NCBI GenBank assembly: GCA_965183835.1
Contig: CBCYME010000011.1
Location: 62,001-126,000, forward strand
DNA length: 64,000 nucleotides
Direction: 5' to 3'
Source of the DNA: OMPR01 sp965183835
GTDB taxonomy: Bacteria; Pseudomonadota; Alphaproteobacteria; Rhodobacterales; Rhodobacteraceae
The notes under the pieces are model-generated. The model ran no database searches, had not been told where the DNA came from, and saw nothing but the letters and a program-made list of their open reading frames with translations. The position numbers and the translations under genes are program-made. Positions 1-8,473 of the stretch are shown piece by piece (positions within the stretch are counted from its first letter, which is position 1; each line of letters opens with the position of its first letter).

Positions 1-1
1 C

Positions 2-859
2 GTCGCACGCGCCACCGCAAACAGCGAAATTCCCCTGATTTCTGCGGTCGGGCATGAAACAGACACAACACTGATTGATTTTGTCTCTGATCAACGCGCC
101 CCCACCCCTACAGCGGCTGCCGAGCTGGCCGTTCCGGTGCGTCTGGAACTGGCCGCTTGGATCGACGAACAAGGCGCGCGCCTCAGCCGCAGCGGTGCAG
201 ATGCCGTCCAACGGCGCGCCCAGCGCCTGCGCGATCTGTCTCGGGCCCTGCCACGTCCGGACAGCCTGTTGGACAGTCCCAGGCAACGGTTGGATCAGAT
301 TTCTGACAAATTACCTAATGCCCTGATTCGTGGTGTTCAAACCCGTCGCTTGCACCTGTCTGAAACCACCGCCCCCCTGCGGCCAGCGACTTTGGTGCGC
401 CGCCTGCGCGATGATGCCAACGTCACTGAACGCCTAGCCGCCCGTCTTAGCCCTGCCTTGGATCGCATGATAGAAACACGTCGCGAACGCCTTGATATCC
501 GCGCCAATGGGCTAAAGCCCCTCCGTTTGCAAAATGACCTGACACGCAAGACATCGGAATTGCAGGCACTGTCCCAACGCCTGTCAACCGTCGGTCAAAC
601 ACAGATCCAACGCCTACGTGCACGGCTGGACACAACGGAACGGCTGCGCACATCGCTTGGGTACGAGGCAACGCTTGAACGTGGGTTTGCCGTTGTGCGA
701 TCCAAAGACAAGCTGGTCACCAGCAAAGCCCAAGCCGCCAAAGCCAGCGATTTGGAAATCCAATTCCACGATGGCCGGCTGGCGCTTGGCGCAAAAGCCA
801 CTACGAAACCTGTGGCAAAGCCGAAACCAACGCCCTCTGACCAAGGGTCCCTGTTCTAG
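2..859 (+). CDS. xseA: Exodeoxyribonuclease VII large subunit, C-terminal part
   Basis: The frame is open from the window edge, so the N-terminus (OB-fold DNA-binding domain) lies outside. The first visible residues carry the family signature GHETD followed by TLIDFV and APTPTAAAE, the catalytic core of XseA. A long Arg/Leu-rich helical stretch follows, the coiled-coil region of the family. The tail (ERGFAVVRS, then a Lys/Pro-rich end) is typical of the XseA C-terminus. Known role: with XseB it degrades single-stranded DNA to oligonucleotides in repair. It ends with TAG, one of several intact genes here that do. Confidence 0.95.
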   Translation, partial: VARATANSEIPLISAVGHETDTTLIDFVSDQRAPTPTAAAELAVPVRLELAAWIDEQGARLSRSGADAVQRRAQRLRDLSRALPRPDSLLDSPRQRLDQISDKLPNALIRGVQTRRLHLSETTAPLRPATLVRRLRDDANVTERLAARLSPALDRMIETRRERLDIRANGLKPLRLQNDLTRKTSELQALSQRLSTVGQTQIQRLRARLDTTERLRTSLGYEATLERGFAVVRSKDKLVTSKAQAAKASDLEIQFHDGRLALGAKATTKPVAKPKPTPSDQGSLF

Positions 860-862
860 GGT

Positions 863-1258
863 TCAACTGCCCACATCGGGCCCATAACACACCATCTCTT
901 CGTCGACCTGTTCCGCCTCATAGAGTTCCGTTGCCTCGGGATCCCCTTCAAAACGCGCCACAAGTCCACGTGGCGTGTCTACAAACAACCAACATTGCGG
1001 GTCAGGCCGGTCTTCATACAGGAAACAAATTTGCTCATCCTGCGGATACCAGACCCCCTCTTTGCAATCCCCGTCTAAGAACGACCACGCAACCCGACGT
1101 CCGCCCATGTACCGCTCAACGCCATAAGCGATGCCGTCAAAGCCATAAAACAGCGTTTTCCCACGGGTATAGGCATCGAATTCATCCGCCGTCATGACAC
1201 TTTGCGCCGCACATGGCCCTGTGGACAATACTATGAGAATCAAGAAACGTCGTATCAT
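863..1258 (-). CDS. Small secreted protein of unknown function
   Basis: 131 residues. Residues 1-18 form a signal peptide (MIRRF, then a hydrophobic run to CAAQS), so export to the periplasm is likely. The mature part is acidic with five cysteines (in DGDCKEG, EQICFLY, DPQCWLF, EMVCYGP and at the cleavage region) and several aromatic residues, which suggests a small disulfide-stabilised domain. I do not recognise a named family. It runs convergent with xseA, three bases from its stop, and downstream of the AlkB-like gene on the same strand. Confidence 0.75.
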   Translation of the reverse strand: MIRRFLILIVLSTGPCAAQSVMTADEFDAYTRGKTLFYGFDGIAYGVERYMGGRRVAWSFLDGDCKEGVWYPQDEQICFLYEDRPDPQCWLFVDTPRGLVARFEGDPEATELYEAEQVDEEMVCYGPDVGS

Positions 1259-1313
1259 AAGATCATCTTGGCAGATCCAACCTGACCACGCTACGTTCAG
1301 CGCGCGCCCCGCT

Positions 1314-2318
1314 TCAGGTCACAGCCATCACTCTATGATCCATGACACGCCGCCACCAAGGCGGGCACAGGGCAATAACGGCCATCACTGGCATGCTATA
1401 GGGCAGCATCGGCAGGTCCGGTGAAACGCCCAATTGGGGAAACGTGCGATCTGGATACAGGTGATGGTCAGAATGGTGTGGCGCGTTCAGCATCATCGCT
1501 GCGCTATACCAATGGGGGGCATTCCACGAATGATGAGCTTTTACAGACTCATATCGCCCGTTCTTCACCAACTGCCGCCGCAGACCATAATGCTGCACAT
1601 AATCCGCCAACAACAGCTGAACCTGCGCATGACCGGTCACGGCAACCAAAGCAACCATTCCCCAACCGCCAGACACACCATAAGCGGCGAACAAGCACAA
1701 AACCGCCCCAACGCCATAGATCAAATACGGATGTTTCCACGCAGGTCGCTTGTGACGCCGTGCATTTTCCGCACGCCACCCGGCCACAAACGATCCCCAC
1801 CATGCACGCAGCCAGAACCGATAAAACCCCTCACCCCATTTGGCCGAATTCGGATCTTTGTCTGTTGCAACATGCACATGATGCACCAAACGGTGTGCCG
1901 AAACGTGATGACCAAATAGTAGACTGACATAGATCGCGACACCAAGCGCCCGGTGCCCACGCCCAGACCGATGAATAAGCTCATGCGCATTGGGGTTTGA
2001 AACCTGCCCCAGCCACAGCCCAACCGCACTGCCGAGCGCCAGAATGTGCCCAACGCCCAGTGCCCCGTGCGTCAATCCCCAAACAGCCAATGCCAAAACA
2101 GCAAAATGCACCACACCCAGGCAGAGTGTCAGACGATCCCCGGCCCGCAGGCTCTGGTCATCGTCTCGCTTCGGCAAAGGCGCGAAAGGGGCTGCATCCA
2201 TCACCACGACATACAACGTCATGCCCACCAAAGCTGCGAAACACCACATCCCCTGCAACACACAGGCCAGTGCGATCAGAACAACCGGTAACATTGTGGC
2301 CAGTCCGTACCAGATCAT
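1314..2318 (-). CDS. AlkB/XylM-type membrane di-iron hydroxylase (alkane 1-monooxygenase family)
   Basis: 334 residues with several membrane helices and the eight-histidine di-iron signature of the fatty acid desaturase/AlkB superfamily: HELIH at 112-116, HH and HRLVHH around 137-147, and HHSDHH at 281-286. The QHYGL segment near 242-246 matches the conserved HYGL motif of AlkB/XylM hydroxylases rather than of desaturases. The family hydroxylates terminal methyl groups of alkanes or related chains using rubredoxin as electron donor. No rubredoxin gene is adjacent, so the true substrate is open. It is shorter than typical AlkB (about 400 residues), as many marine alphaproteobacterial members are. 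Confidence 0.85.
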   Translation of the reverse strand: MIWYGLATMLPVVLIALACVLQGMWCFAALVGMTLYVVVMDAAPFAPLPKRDDDQSLRAGDRLTLCLGVVHFAVLALAVWGLTHGALGVGHILALGSAVGLWLGQVSNPNAHELIHRSGRGHRALGVAIYVSLLFGHHVSAHRLVHHVHVATDKDPNSAKWGEGFYRFWLRAWWGSFVAGWRAENARRHKRPAWKHPYLIYGVGAVLCLFAAYGVSGGWGMVALVAVTGHAQVQLLLADYVQHYGLRRQLVKNGRYESVKAHHSWNAPHWYSAAMMLNAPHHSDHHLYPDRTFPQLGVSPDLPMLPYSMPVMAVIALCPPWWRRVMDHRVMAVT

Positions 2319-2457
2319 TCCTGCGCCCTTTCTTGATCCTCAGGCCCTGCGCGTATGACACAGAGTGTTTTTTCCTTGTGGCCTCAAATCGCGAACTTGC
2401 AAAGGGGTCACAAATTTCAGACCATGCCCGCAACCTATACGCTCGAGCGGAGCTTTG

Positions 2458-3108
2458 ATGCCTATCCCACTCTTTTGGACCCTGTTCATTCCGGCTGCGG
2501 CCTGCGCTATTCTGTACCTCACTATGACAGCGCGCAATGCAAGCCCCCTGCGCACCCTAACCAAAACCCTGTCAGTTGCGCTGTTGGCGGTCTTGTCGGC
2601 CCTAAGTGACGCCCCGATCCTGTTAGCGATGGCTCTGGCCTTATGTGCACTCGGGGATGCGTTTCTATCAGCTGAAACTGAACAAACCTTTATGGCTGGC
2701 ATCCTTAGCTTTGCCGCAGGCCATCTTGCCTACATCCTGCTGTTTCTCACCCACAGCCACAGTGACCTGAGCCTCTTGTCAGATCACATGTGGATCGTTG
2801 CGGCCCTCCTCGCTTTGGGGGTTTTCATGGCTGTCGTTCTGGCCCCGCGTGCCGGGGACCTGCGTGTTCCGGTTCTGCTGTATATCCCGATCATTCTTGG
2901 CATGGGGGTTGCCGCCCTTTGCTTGCCCGCAACCGGCATGCTTGTCTGGGCGTGGCCTGCCGCCGTGGCCTTCATCGCCTCGGACCTGACACTTGCGACG
3001 GAAAAATTTCTGTTGCCACAGGGGCACCCGGCCCTGCGCGGAACGCCCTATCTGATCTGGCCCCTTTATTGGGGTGCACAGGTCGGATTCCTTGTTGCGT
3101 TCACCTGA
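2458..3108 (+). CDS. YhhN family membrane protein (lysoplasmalogenase-like)
   Basis: About 216 residues and almost entirely hydrophobic, with around eight membrane helices. The family pattern is visible: LSDAPILLAMALALCALGDAFL in the second quarter (the conserved GD in a helix) and FIASDLTLATEKFLLP near the end (the conserved SD). YhhN/TMEM86 proteins include lysoplasmalogenases that cleave the vinyl ether bond of lysoplasmalogens, but bacterial activity is rarely shown. I chose ATG 2458 because GAGCGGAG lies just upstream; a longer in-frame extension to 2365 has a non-membrane, low-quality N-terminus. It is divergent from the AlkB-like gene, sharing a 140-base promoter region. Confidence 0.85.
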   Translation: MPIPLFWTLFIPAAACAILYLTMTARNASPLRTLTKTLSVALLAVLSALSDAPILLAMALALCALGDAFLSAETEQTFMAGILSFAAGHLAYILLFLTHSHSDLSLLSDHMWIVAALLALGVFMAVVLAPRAGDLRVPVLLYIPIILGMGVAALCLPATGMLVWAWPAAVAFIASDLTLATEKFLLPQGHPALRGTPYLIWPLYWGAQVGFLVAFT

Positions 3109-3167
3109 CCCTTTGCAACCCGTGCAAATCCGCATTAGGTGGATGTGATACTTGGCGGAGATCCGAA

Positions 3168-4298
3168 ATGGCCTTTTTCTCAAAGCTCAAAGATAAGCTC
3201 TTTAAATCCTCTTCGAAATTGGAGCAGGGCCTAGATGCGATTGTTGAGGATGGCGGTCAGGAAGAACCCGTTGCGGCCTTAGAAACGCCGCCGGAAATCC
3301 CCACGCAAGTCGGCGCGCCTGCGCAAGCAGAACCCGAACAAACCGCTGCACCGACCCCAACACCGCAGCCTGCGCCTGCGGCACAGACCTCAGCCGAAAC
3401 CACCAAACCCAAATCCATTCTTGGCCGCCTGTTTACCCGCGACGATGAAAAAACCGTCGTTCGTCGCACCCTTGATGATGACATGCTCGAACAGCTTGAA
3501 GAGCTGTTGATCACCTCGGACATGGGGGTCGATACCGCCCTGCGCGTCACGGCTAATATGGCCGAAGGTCGCTATGGCAAAAAGCTCTCAACCGATGAGA
3601 TCAAACAGCTCCTCGCGCAGGAAGTGACCCGCATCATGGAACCGGTGGCAAAACCCCTGCCGATCTATCCCAAGCGTCCGCAGGTCGTCTTGGTGGTTGG
3701 TGTAAACGGGTCCGGGAAAACCACCACAATCGGCAAGCTTGCCAGCCAATTCAAAGGTGCCGGCAAAAAGGTCGTCATTGCGGCGGGCGATACCTTTCGC
3801 GCCGCCGCCGTCGAACAGCTACAGGTCTGGGGCGACCGTGCGGGCGTGCCCGTCCTGACCGCGCCCGAAGGATCAGACCCAGCATCACTTGCCTTTGATG
3901 CGATGCAACGCGCCGAAGAAGACGGCGCCGATCTGCTAATGATCGACACCGCCGGTCGCTTGCAAAACCGTGCCGATCTGATGGAAGAGCTGGCCAAAAT
4001 CGTCCGCGTCATTCGCAAGAAAGATGAGACAGCGCCCCACAATACCCTTTTGGTACTGGACGCGACCACAGGACAAAACGCGCTGAGCCAAGTTGAAACC
4101 TTTCGCAAGATTTCCGACGTGTCGGGGCTGGTGATGACCAAACTTGACGGAACCGCCAAAGGCGGCGTGTTGGTGGCCTTGGCGGACAAATTCGGCCTGC
4201 CCATCCATGCCATCGGTGTGGGGGAACAGATCGACGACCTCGCCCCCTTTGATCCCGAAGACTTTGCAGCCGCTCTGACGGGCCTGGATCAAAACTGA
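3168..4298 (+). CDS. ftsY: Signal recognition particle receptor FtsY
   Basis: 376 residues. An amphipathic Lys-rich start (MAFFSKLKDKLF) and an acidic/Pro-Ala linker of about 80 residues form the membrane-targeting A region. The NG domain follows, with the GTPase motifs GVNGSGKTTTIGKLA, DTFRAAAVEQL, DTAGRL and TKLDGTAKGG in order. FtsY docks ribosome-SRP complexes at the membrane for co-translational insertion. Start ATG 3168 is preceded by GGCGGAG at optimal spacing; the frame extends further upstream without family similarity. It is followed by two genes in the same direction with small gaps. Confidence 0.97.
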   Translation: MAFFSKLKDKLFKSSSKLEQGLDAIVEDGGQEEPVAALETPPEIPTQVGAPAQAEPEQTAAPTPTPQPAPAAQTSAETTKPKSILGRLFTRDDEKTVVRRTLDDDMLEQLEELLITSDMGVDTALRVTANMAEGRYGKKLSTDEIKQLLAQEVTRIMEPVAKPLPIYPKRPQVVLVVGVNGSGKTTTIGKLASQFKGAGKKVVIAAGDTFRAAAVEQLQVWGDRAGVPVLTAPEGSDPASLAFDAMQRAEEDGADLLMIDTAGRLQNRADLMEELAKIVRVIRKKDETAPHNTLLVLDATTGQNALSQVETFRKISDVSGLVMTKLDGTAKGGVLVALADKFGLPIHAIGVGEQIDDLAPFDPEDFAAALTGLDQN

Positions 4299-4332
4299 TC
4301 CTCTGCCACCACCTTAACGAAAGCCCCACAGC

Positions 4333-5235
4333 GTGAGCGACTGGCTGATTTCCCTCGAAGGCACCCAAGCAGGGCATCAACTGGCGCTGGCGCTGGCGCT
4401 CATGGCCGCCTTTTTGCACGCTATCTTTGGGGCCCTGCAAAAGGGACGACATGATCCGTGGCTATCCCGTGGGGCCATCGATGCGTCCTATGGTTTGATG
4501 GCCGCGCCCTTTGCCCTGCTTGTGGTGCCATGGCCCGAACCCCACATGTGGCCGATCTTTGCAGCCGTCTGGGCCATTCACGTTGCCTATAAATGCATGC
4601 AGGCGCTGGCCTATACCAAAGGGGCCTATACCGTTGTGTACCCCGTTGTGCGCGGCACCGGGCCGTTGTTCACTGTAATCGGGGCCTATGTGCTATTTGG
4701 CGAGGTGTTCACCCTGATCCAATGGCTAGGCGTTGCCACCCTGCTGGCCGGGATCTTTGGACTGGCACTGTACAATCTACGCAATCTGGAAAGCGAACGC
4801 GACACCCTGCATCTGGCGATGGGGTTGGCTGTGGCCACGGGGCTGCTGGTCGCGCTCTACACCACCTATGATGCCTATGGCATCCGCGCGACGGCTGATC
4901 CGTTCACCTTTCTGGCATGGTTTTTCATGATTGATGGCGCAACCCTGCCGTGGTTCGCCTATCGGCGCTGGCGCAACATGGACAACCGCCCTGCCCCCGG
5001 CCCGCTGATGGTGCGTGGTTTCTTCGGTGGGTTGATCGCCTTTGCATCCTTTGGCTCGGTCATGATGGCCACCCGCCTCGACAAAGTCGGCGAAGCCGCC
5101 GTTCTGCGCGAGACATCAACCGTGTTTGCCGCCCTCATTGGCTGGTTGGTGCTGAAAGAAACCGTCGGACCGCGACGAATTGCGCTTATGGCATTGATCG
5201 CGCTGGGCGCCGTGATAGTTGAGATGGGCGGATGA
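4333..5235 (+). CDS. EamA-type DMT superfamily transporter
   Basis: 300 residues in about ten hydrophobic helices arranged as two similar halves, the architecture of the drug/metabolite transporter (EamA) superfamily. The second half contains the typical re-entry GLIAFASFGSVMMATRLDKVGEAAVLRETS and ends with a conserved ETVGPRR helix start. Substrate cannot be told from sequence. The start is GTG 4333. The stop overlaps the start of ispZ by four bases (ATGA), so the two are translationally coupled. The ftsY-EamA-ispZ order is common in Rhodobacterales. Confidence 0.88.
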   Translation: MSDWLISLEGTQAGHQLALALALMAAFLHAIFGALQKGRHDPWLSRGAIDASYGLMAAPFALLVVPWPEPHMWPIFAAVWAIHVAYKCMQALAYTKGAYTVVYPVVRGTGPLFTVIGAYVLFGEVFTLIQWLGVATLLAGIFGLALYNLRNLESERDTLHLAMGLAVATGLLVALYTTYDAYGIRATADPFTFLAWFFMIDGATLPWFAYRRWRNMDNRPAPGPLMVRGFFGGLIAFASFGSVMMATRLDKVGEAAVLRETSTVFAALIGWLVLKETVGPRRIALMALIALGAVIVEMGG

Positions 5236-5864
5236 CAGAGCAGGACCAATCCAAGATGGCCGATAAAAAAGACATCAACCCGATTATGAAGCAAGTGCTC
5301 GAACTTGGCCCCACACTGGCCTTTTTCCTGCTTTATATTCGGATCAAGGAAAACACCTATACGATGGGCGGAACTGACTATTCCGGCTTTATCGTCGCCA
5401 CGCTCCTCTTTGTTCCGATCCTGCTGGCCGCCATGGGGGCCCTGTGGTTCTTGACCGGCAAGCTGAGCCGGATGCAGATCTTTACGGCTTTCATGGTTAT
5501 CTTCTTTGGTGGCCTCACCGCTTGGTTCAATGACGAGCGGTTTTTCAAAATGAAAACCACGCTTGTCTACGGGTTCTTTACCGTGACGTTGGGCATCGGC
5601 CTGTTGCAAGGGCGCAGCTATCTTGCCTTTGTGCTCAATGAAATGCTGCCGATGGAAAACGAAGGCTGGATGATCCTCACCCGCCGGCTGTGCGCCGCCT
5701 TTGCGGTTTTGGCCGTGGCAAACGAATTTGTCTGGCGCACAATGTCCACCGACCTGTGGGTCAAGATCGAAACCTTTGGGTTTCCTCTGGCATTGATGGC
5801 GTTTCTCATGCTGCAATTTTCACTGCTGCAACGGTATTTGATCGACCCCGATCAAGAAAGTTGA
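5232..5864 (+). CDS. ispZ: Inner membrane septation protein IspZ/YciB
   Basis: 210 residues with five to six membrane helices and the family signatures GPTLAFFLLYIR near the start, GGLTAWFNDERFFKMKTT in the middle and AVANEFVWR near the end. IspZ/YciB links cell envelope synthesis and division in Gammaproteobacteria; in Rhodobacterales it usually sits next to ftsY, as here. The start overlaps the EamA stop by four bases and has GAGATGGGCGG directly upstream. A second in-frame ATG eight codons later is a possible alternative start. Confidence 0.92.
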   Translation: MTEQDQSKMADKKDINPIMKQVLELGPTLAFFLLYIRIKENTYTMGGTDYSGFIVATLLFVPILLAAMGALWFLTGKLSRMQIFTAFMVIFFGGLTAWFNDERFFKMKTTLVYGFFTVTLGIGLLQGRSYLAFVLNEMLPMENEGWMILTRRLCAAFAVLAVANEFVWRTMSTDLWVKIETFGFPLALMAFLMLQFSLLQRYLIDPDQES

Positions 5865-5931
5865 TTACGGGAACGAAACAGGTCACACAAACGCCTTGAC
5901 GCAAAGCGCGTTGTAACAGGACTGTGTGTTA

Positions 5932-6600
5932 ATGATTTCTCTACCCAATACCGGCTTTCTGGCTGATGCTTCTGACCGCCTAAAATCAATGATGGCCGCT
6001 CAGGCTAAACCGATAGTGTTGGACAGGGGGCAGGTTCTGTTTGAACAAGGCGATCCAGGCGATGCCTTATTTGCAGTGACTGACGGAGCACTGGAGGTTT
6101 CAGTTCTTTCTCTGCAAGGGCGTAAGCTCTCTTTAGATCTCATGGGCGCTGGTTCAATTTTTGGGGAAATCTCACTCTTTGATCCCGGACCACGCACAGC
6201 ATCCGTCACCGCCACTCAGTCCAGTCAGGTGCTTAGGGTACGCAATGCCGACATCCTTGCACAAATTGACCTGCACCCCGAACTGGCCGGGGACATGATC
6301 CGGTTGGCCGGGCTACGCATGCGCTGGATGGGGCGGCAATTGAATGAACAGGTGTTCCTACCCGTGCCCACCCGATTGGCCCGCAAGCTCCTGCATCTGG
6401 CCCCGGTCAGCGACTCCTGCCCCAAAACAGTCTCCCTCTCCCAATCCGAGTTGGCTGAATATGTCGGTGCCACGCGCGAGGCTGTTTCAAAAACCATTGC
6501 CGCCTGGAAACGGTTGGGCGTGATTGAAACCGTGCGCTCTGGGCTTTTGATCCAGGATTTCGAAGCCCTGCACGTTCTCGCAGAACTAGAGCAGATTTAG
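5932..6600 (+). CDS. Crp/Fnr family transcriptional regulator
   Basis: 222 residues. Residues about 15-125 form a cyclic-nucleotide-binding-like jelly roll (FEQGDPGDALFAVTDGALEV, then GEISLFDPGPRTASVTA, matching the GE...R(T)A phosphate-binding cassette pattern). A long dimerisation helix follows. A Crp-type winged helix covers about 150-215, with recognition helix region SQSELAEYVGATREAVSKTIAAWK. There are no cysteine clusters near the N-terminus, so it is not an FnrL-type iron-sulfur sensor. The ligand is unknown. ATG 5932 is preferred to the GTG two codons upstream. It ends in TAG. Confidence 0.9.
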   Translation: MISLPNTGFLADASDRLKSMMAAQAKPIVLDRGQVLFEQGDPGDALFAVTDGALEVSVLSLQGRKLSLDLMGAGSIFGEISLFDPGPRTASVTATQSSQVLRVRNADILAQIDLHPELAGDMIRLAGLRMRWMGRQLNEQVFLPVPTRLARKLLHLAPVSDSCPKTVSLSQSELAEYVGATREAVSKTIAAWKRLGVIETVRSGLLIQDFEALHVLAELEQI

Positions 6601-6730
6601 CGGAAAAAATAAGCAATCTGTGAACCATTTCACAGTGAACCACATCAGAATCAGTCATACACGTACTTGGTTATATCCAAGGGCTGGTCGAGCATCCCCA
6701 GTGTTCTGTCCCAACCGGTCCTGACCATGT

Positions 6731-6767
6731 CGAGCCATGTGTCCCCACACATGGCTCGAACTTTTTT
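6731..6767 (+). terminator. Strong intrinsic terminator
   Basis: A perfect 12-bp stem (CGAGCCATGTGT / ACACATGGCTCG) with a CCCC loop is followed within three bases by six T residues. It lies 130 bases after the Crp/Fnr gene, so it ends either that transcript with a long 3' tail or a separate small RNA from the intervening region. A second perfect palindrome (CTGTGAA-CCAT-TTCACAG, 6618-6635) lies in between. Confidence 0.85.
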
Positions 6768-6790
6768 CACCCACTCCCCAATACTCAAAC

Positions 6791-6826
6791 ACAAAAAACA
6801 AAAACGGCCGAACCGAGGTTCGACCG
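6791..6826 (-). terminator. Intrinsic terminator of degP
   Basis: On the minus strand a 10-bp stem (CGGTCGAACC / GGTTCGGCCG, with one G-U pair) is followed by a T-rich tract (TTTTTGTTTTTTGT). It lies about 30 bases downstream of the degP stop codon, as expected for the end of the gor-hfl-deg gene set. Confidence 0.8.
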
Positions 6827-6856
6827 TCTGATCTGTCTTTAAGTTGAAAGACGCGC

Positions 6857-8344
6857 TTAGCGCTCCAAGCTCAGGGCCACAAAGCGCGGCTCGCCGTTCC
6901 GGCGCACCAGCAACAGCAAGGATTTCCGCCCTGCCTCTTTCGCCTCTTCGATGCGCATCTCAAGATCCGCAAGCGATGTCACTTTTTGCTGCCCTGCCTC
7001 AGTGATAAGATCGCCAGCGCGCAGACCCTTTTCATAAGCCTCCGAGGCTTCGTCGACGTTCATAATCACAAGCCCGGTTGCACTGCTGTCTATGCCCAGA
7101 TCTTCGCGCAGGGCATCGTTCAAGGTGCTGACCGTCAATCCAAGAACATCTTTCTCAGAAATCTCGGGCGTTGTTTCAGGGGTTTGCCCTGCTTCATCGG
7201 CACGTTCCGCGTCTTCGCGGCGTCCAAGAGTTACCAGAACGGTTTGTGTGCCCCCATCGCGGAACACCAGAACACGCACGGCTTTGCCGACTTCGGTTTC
7301 GCCGACCTGACGCACCAAGCCCCGGGTGTCTTTCACATCCACCCCGTCAAAGGTCAGGATCACGTCGCCACCCAGCAAACCGGCTTCTTTTGCCGGGCCC
7401 TCGGGCACATCGGTGATCAAGGCGCCAGCGGCTTCTTCAAGCCCCATCGCCTCGGCCACATCATCCGTGACGTCTTGAATGCGCACACCCAACCAGCCGC
7501 GACGGGTTTCCCCATATTCACGCAGCTGCGCCACAACTTTGGTCACCACATTGGACGCCATCGAAAACCCGATCCCGATCGAGCCCCCGTTCGGAGACAA
7601 AATCGCGGTGTTCACGCCAACCACGTCTCCGTCCATGTTGAACAATGGCCCGCCCGAGTTACCCCGGTTGATGGCGGCGTCGGTCTGGATGTAATCATCA
7701 TAGCTGCCTGACAAGGCCCGATTGCGCGCGGATACAATACCCGCCGAGACCGAAAACCCCTGCCCCAGTGGATTACCCATCGCAATCACCCAATCGCCAA
7801 CACGCGCCGTGTCACTGTCGCCAAACTTGACGAACTTCAACGGACCCGGTGCCTCGACCTTGAGCAACGCAATATCTGTTTTTGGATCGGTCCCGATCAC
7901 CTTTGCGGGCAGCTCTTCGGGCTGGCCATCGCCGGGAAAGAACTCGATCAGGATTTCATCGGCCCCTTCGATCACATGGTTATTCGTAACCACATAGCCA
8001 TCTTCGGAAATCACGAAACCTGATCCCAGAGCCGATGATTTGCGCGGACGCTCTCCATCGCCGTTGCGGTCCTGAAACTCGCGAAAGAAATCCTCGAACG
8101 GGGATCCTTCGGGCACAATCCCCTGAGGACCGGACCGGCCCTCGACCAAGGTGGATGTCGTGATATTCACCACAGCGGGGCTGAATTTTTCGGCCAATGG
8201 CGCAAGGCTTTCGGGTCGCGCCTGTACCATCAGAGTTTGCGCCAGAACCAAAAACATGGTGAGCGCGCCCAGCCACATCAAACGCATACGCATCATCGCG
8301 CCGTCTTGTCGAAGGGGAATGGAAAGGGCCTTAGCCTGCTGCAC
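6857..8344 (-). CDS. degP: Periplasmic serine protease DegP/HtrA (Do family)
   Basis: 495 residues: a hydrophobic signal segment at about 18-42 ending near VQARPE, a trypsin-like domain with catalytic triad His123 (TNNHVIEG), Asp157 (KTDIALLKVE) and Ser230 (RGNSGGP), then two PDZ domains (about 275-370 and 400-490). This is the full Do-type architecture for periplasmic folding quality control. The start is GTG, chosen because AAGGAG lies eight bases upstream; it adds about 16 residues before the signal core, and an internal ATG pair is an alternative. It sits downstream of hflK-hflC-DUF2065, separated by a sulfotransferase gene. Confidence 0.95.
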   Translation of the reverse strand: MQQAKALSIPLRQDGAMMRMRLMWLGALTMFLVLAQTLMVQARPESLAPLAEKFSPAVVNITTSTLVEGRSGPQGIVPEGSPFEDFFREFQDRNGDGERPRKSSALGSGFVISEDGYVVTNNHVIEGADEILIEFFPGDGQPEELPAKVIGTDPKTDIALLKVEAPGPLKFVKFGDSDTARVGDWVIAMGNPLGQGFSVSAGIVSARNRALSGSYDDYIQTDAAINRGNSGGPLFNMDGDVVGVNTAILSPNGGSIGIGFSMASNVVTKVVAQLREYGETRRGWLGVRIQDVTDDVAEAMGLEEAAGALITDVPEGPAKEAGLLGGDVILTFDGVDVKDTRGLVRQVGETEVGKAVRVLVFRDGGTQTVLVTLGRREDAERADEAGQTPETTPEISEKDVLGLTVSTLNDALREDLGIDSSATGLVIMNVDEASEAYEKGLRAGDLITEAGQQKVTSLADLEMRIEEAKEAGRKSLLLLVRRNGEPRFVALSLER

Positions 8345-8473
8345 TGGAGATCTCCTTGTCTCAACCTGCGCCTTTGGGGATCATTGCCCAAAGGGTTTGG
8401 TATCTAATGTAGTGAGTTTGTCTCGCCTCGCAACTCGTGATCGCACCCAAATCCCCCTAACGTGAAGACCTTG

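Noticed and set aside
2365..2457. Upstream extension of the YhhN gene
   Set aside because: It adds a Cys/Arg-rich N-terminus with no membrane character and overlaps the promoter; ATG 2458 has a good ribosome site.
8371..8394. CCTTTGGG/CCCAAAGG hairpin between the sulfotransferase gene and degP
   Set aside because: No T-run on the minus strand and only 8 bp; it could be part of the degP promoter but cannot be called a terminator.
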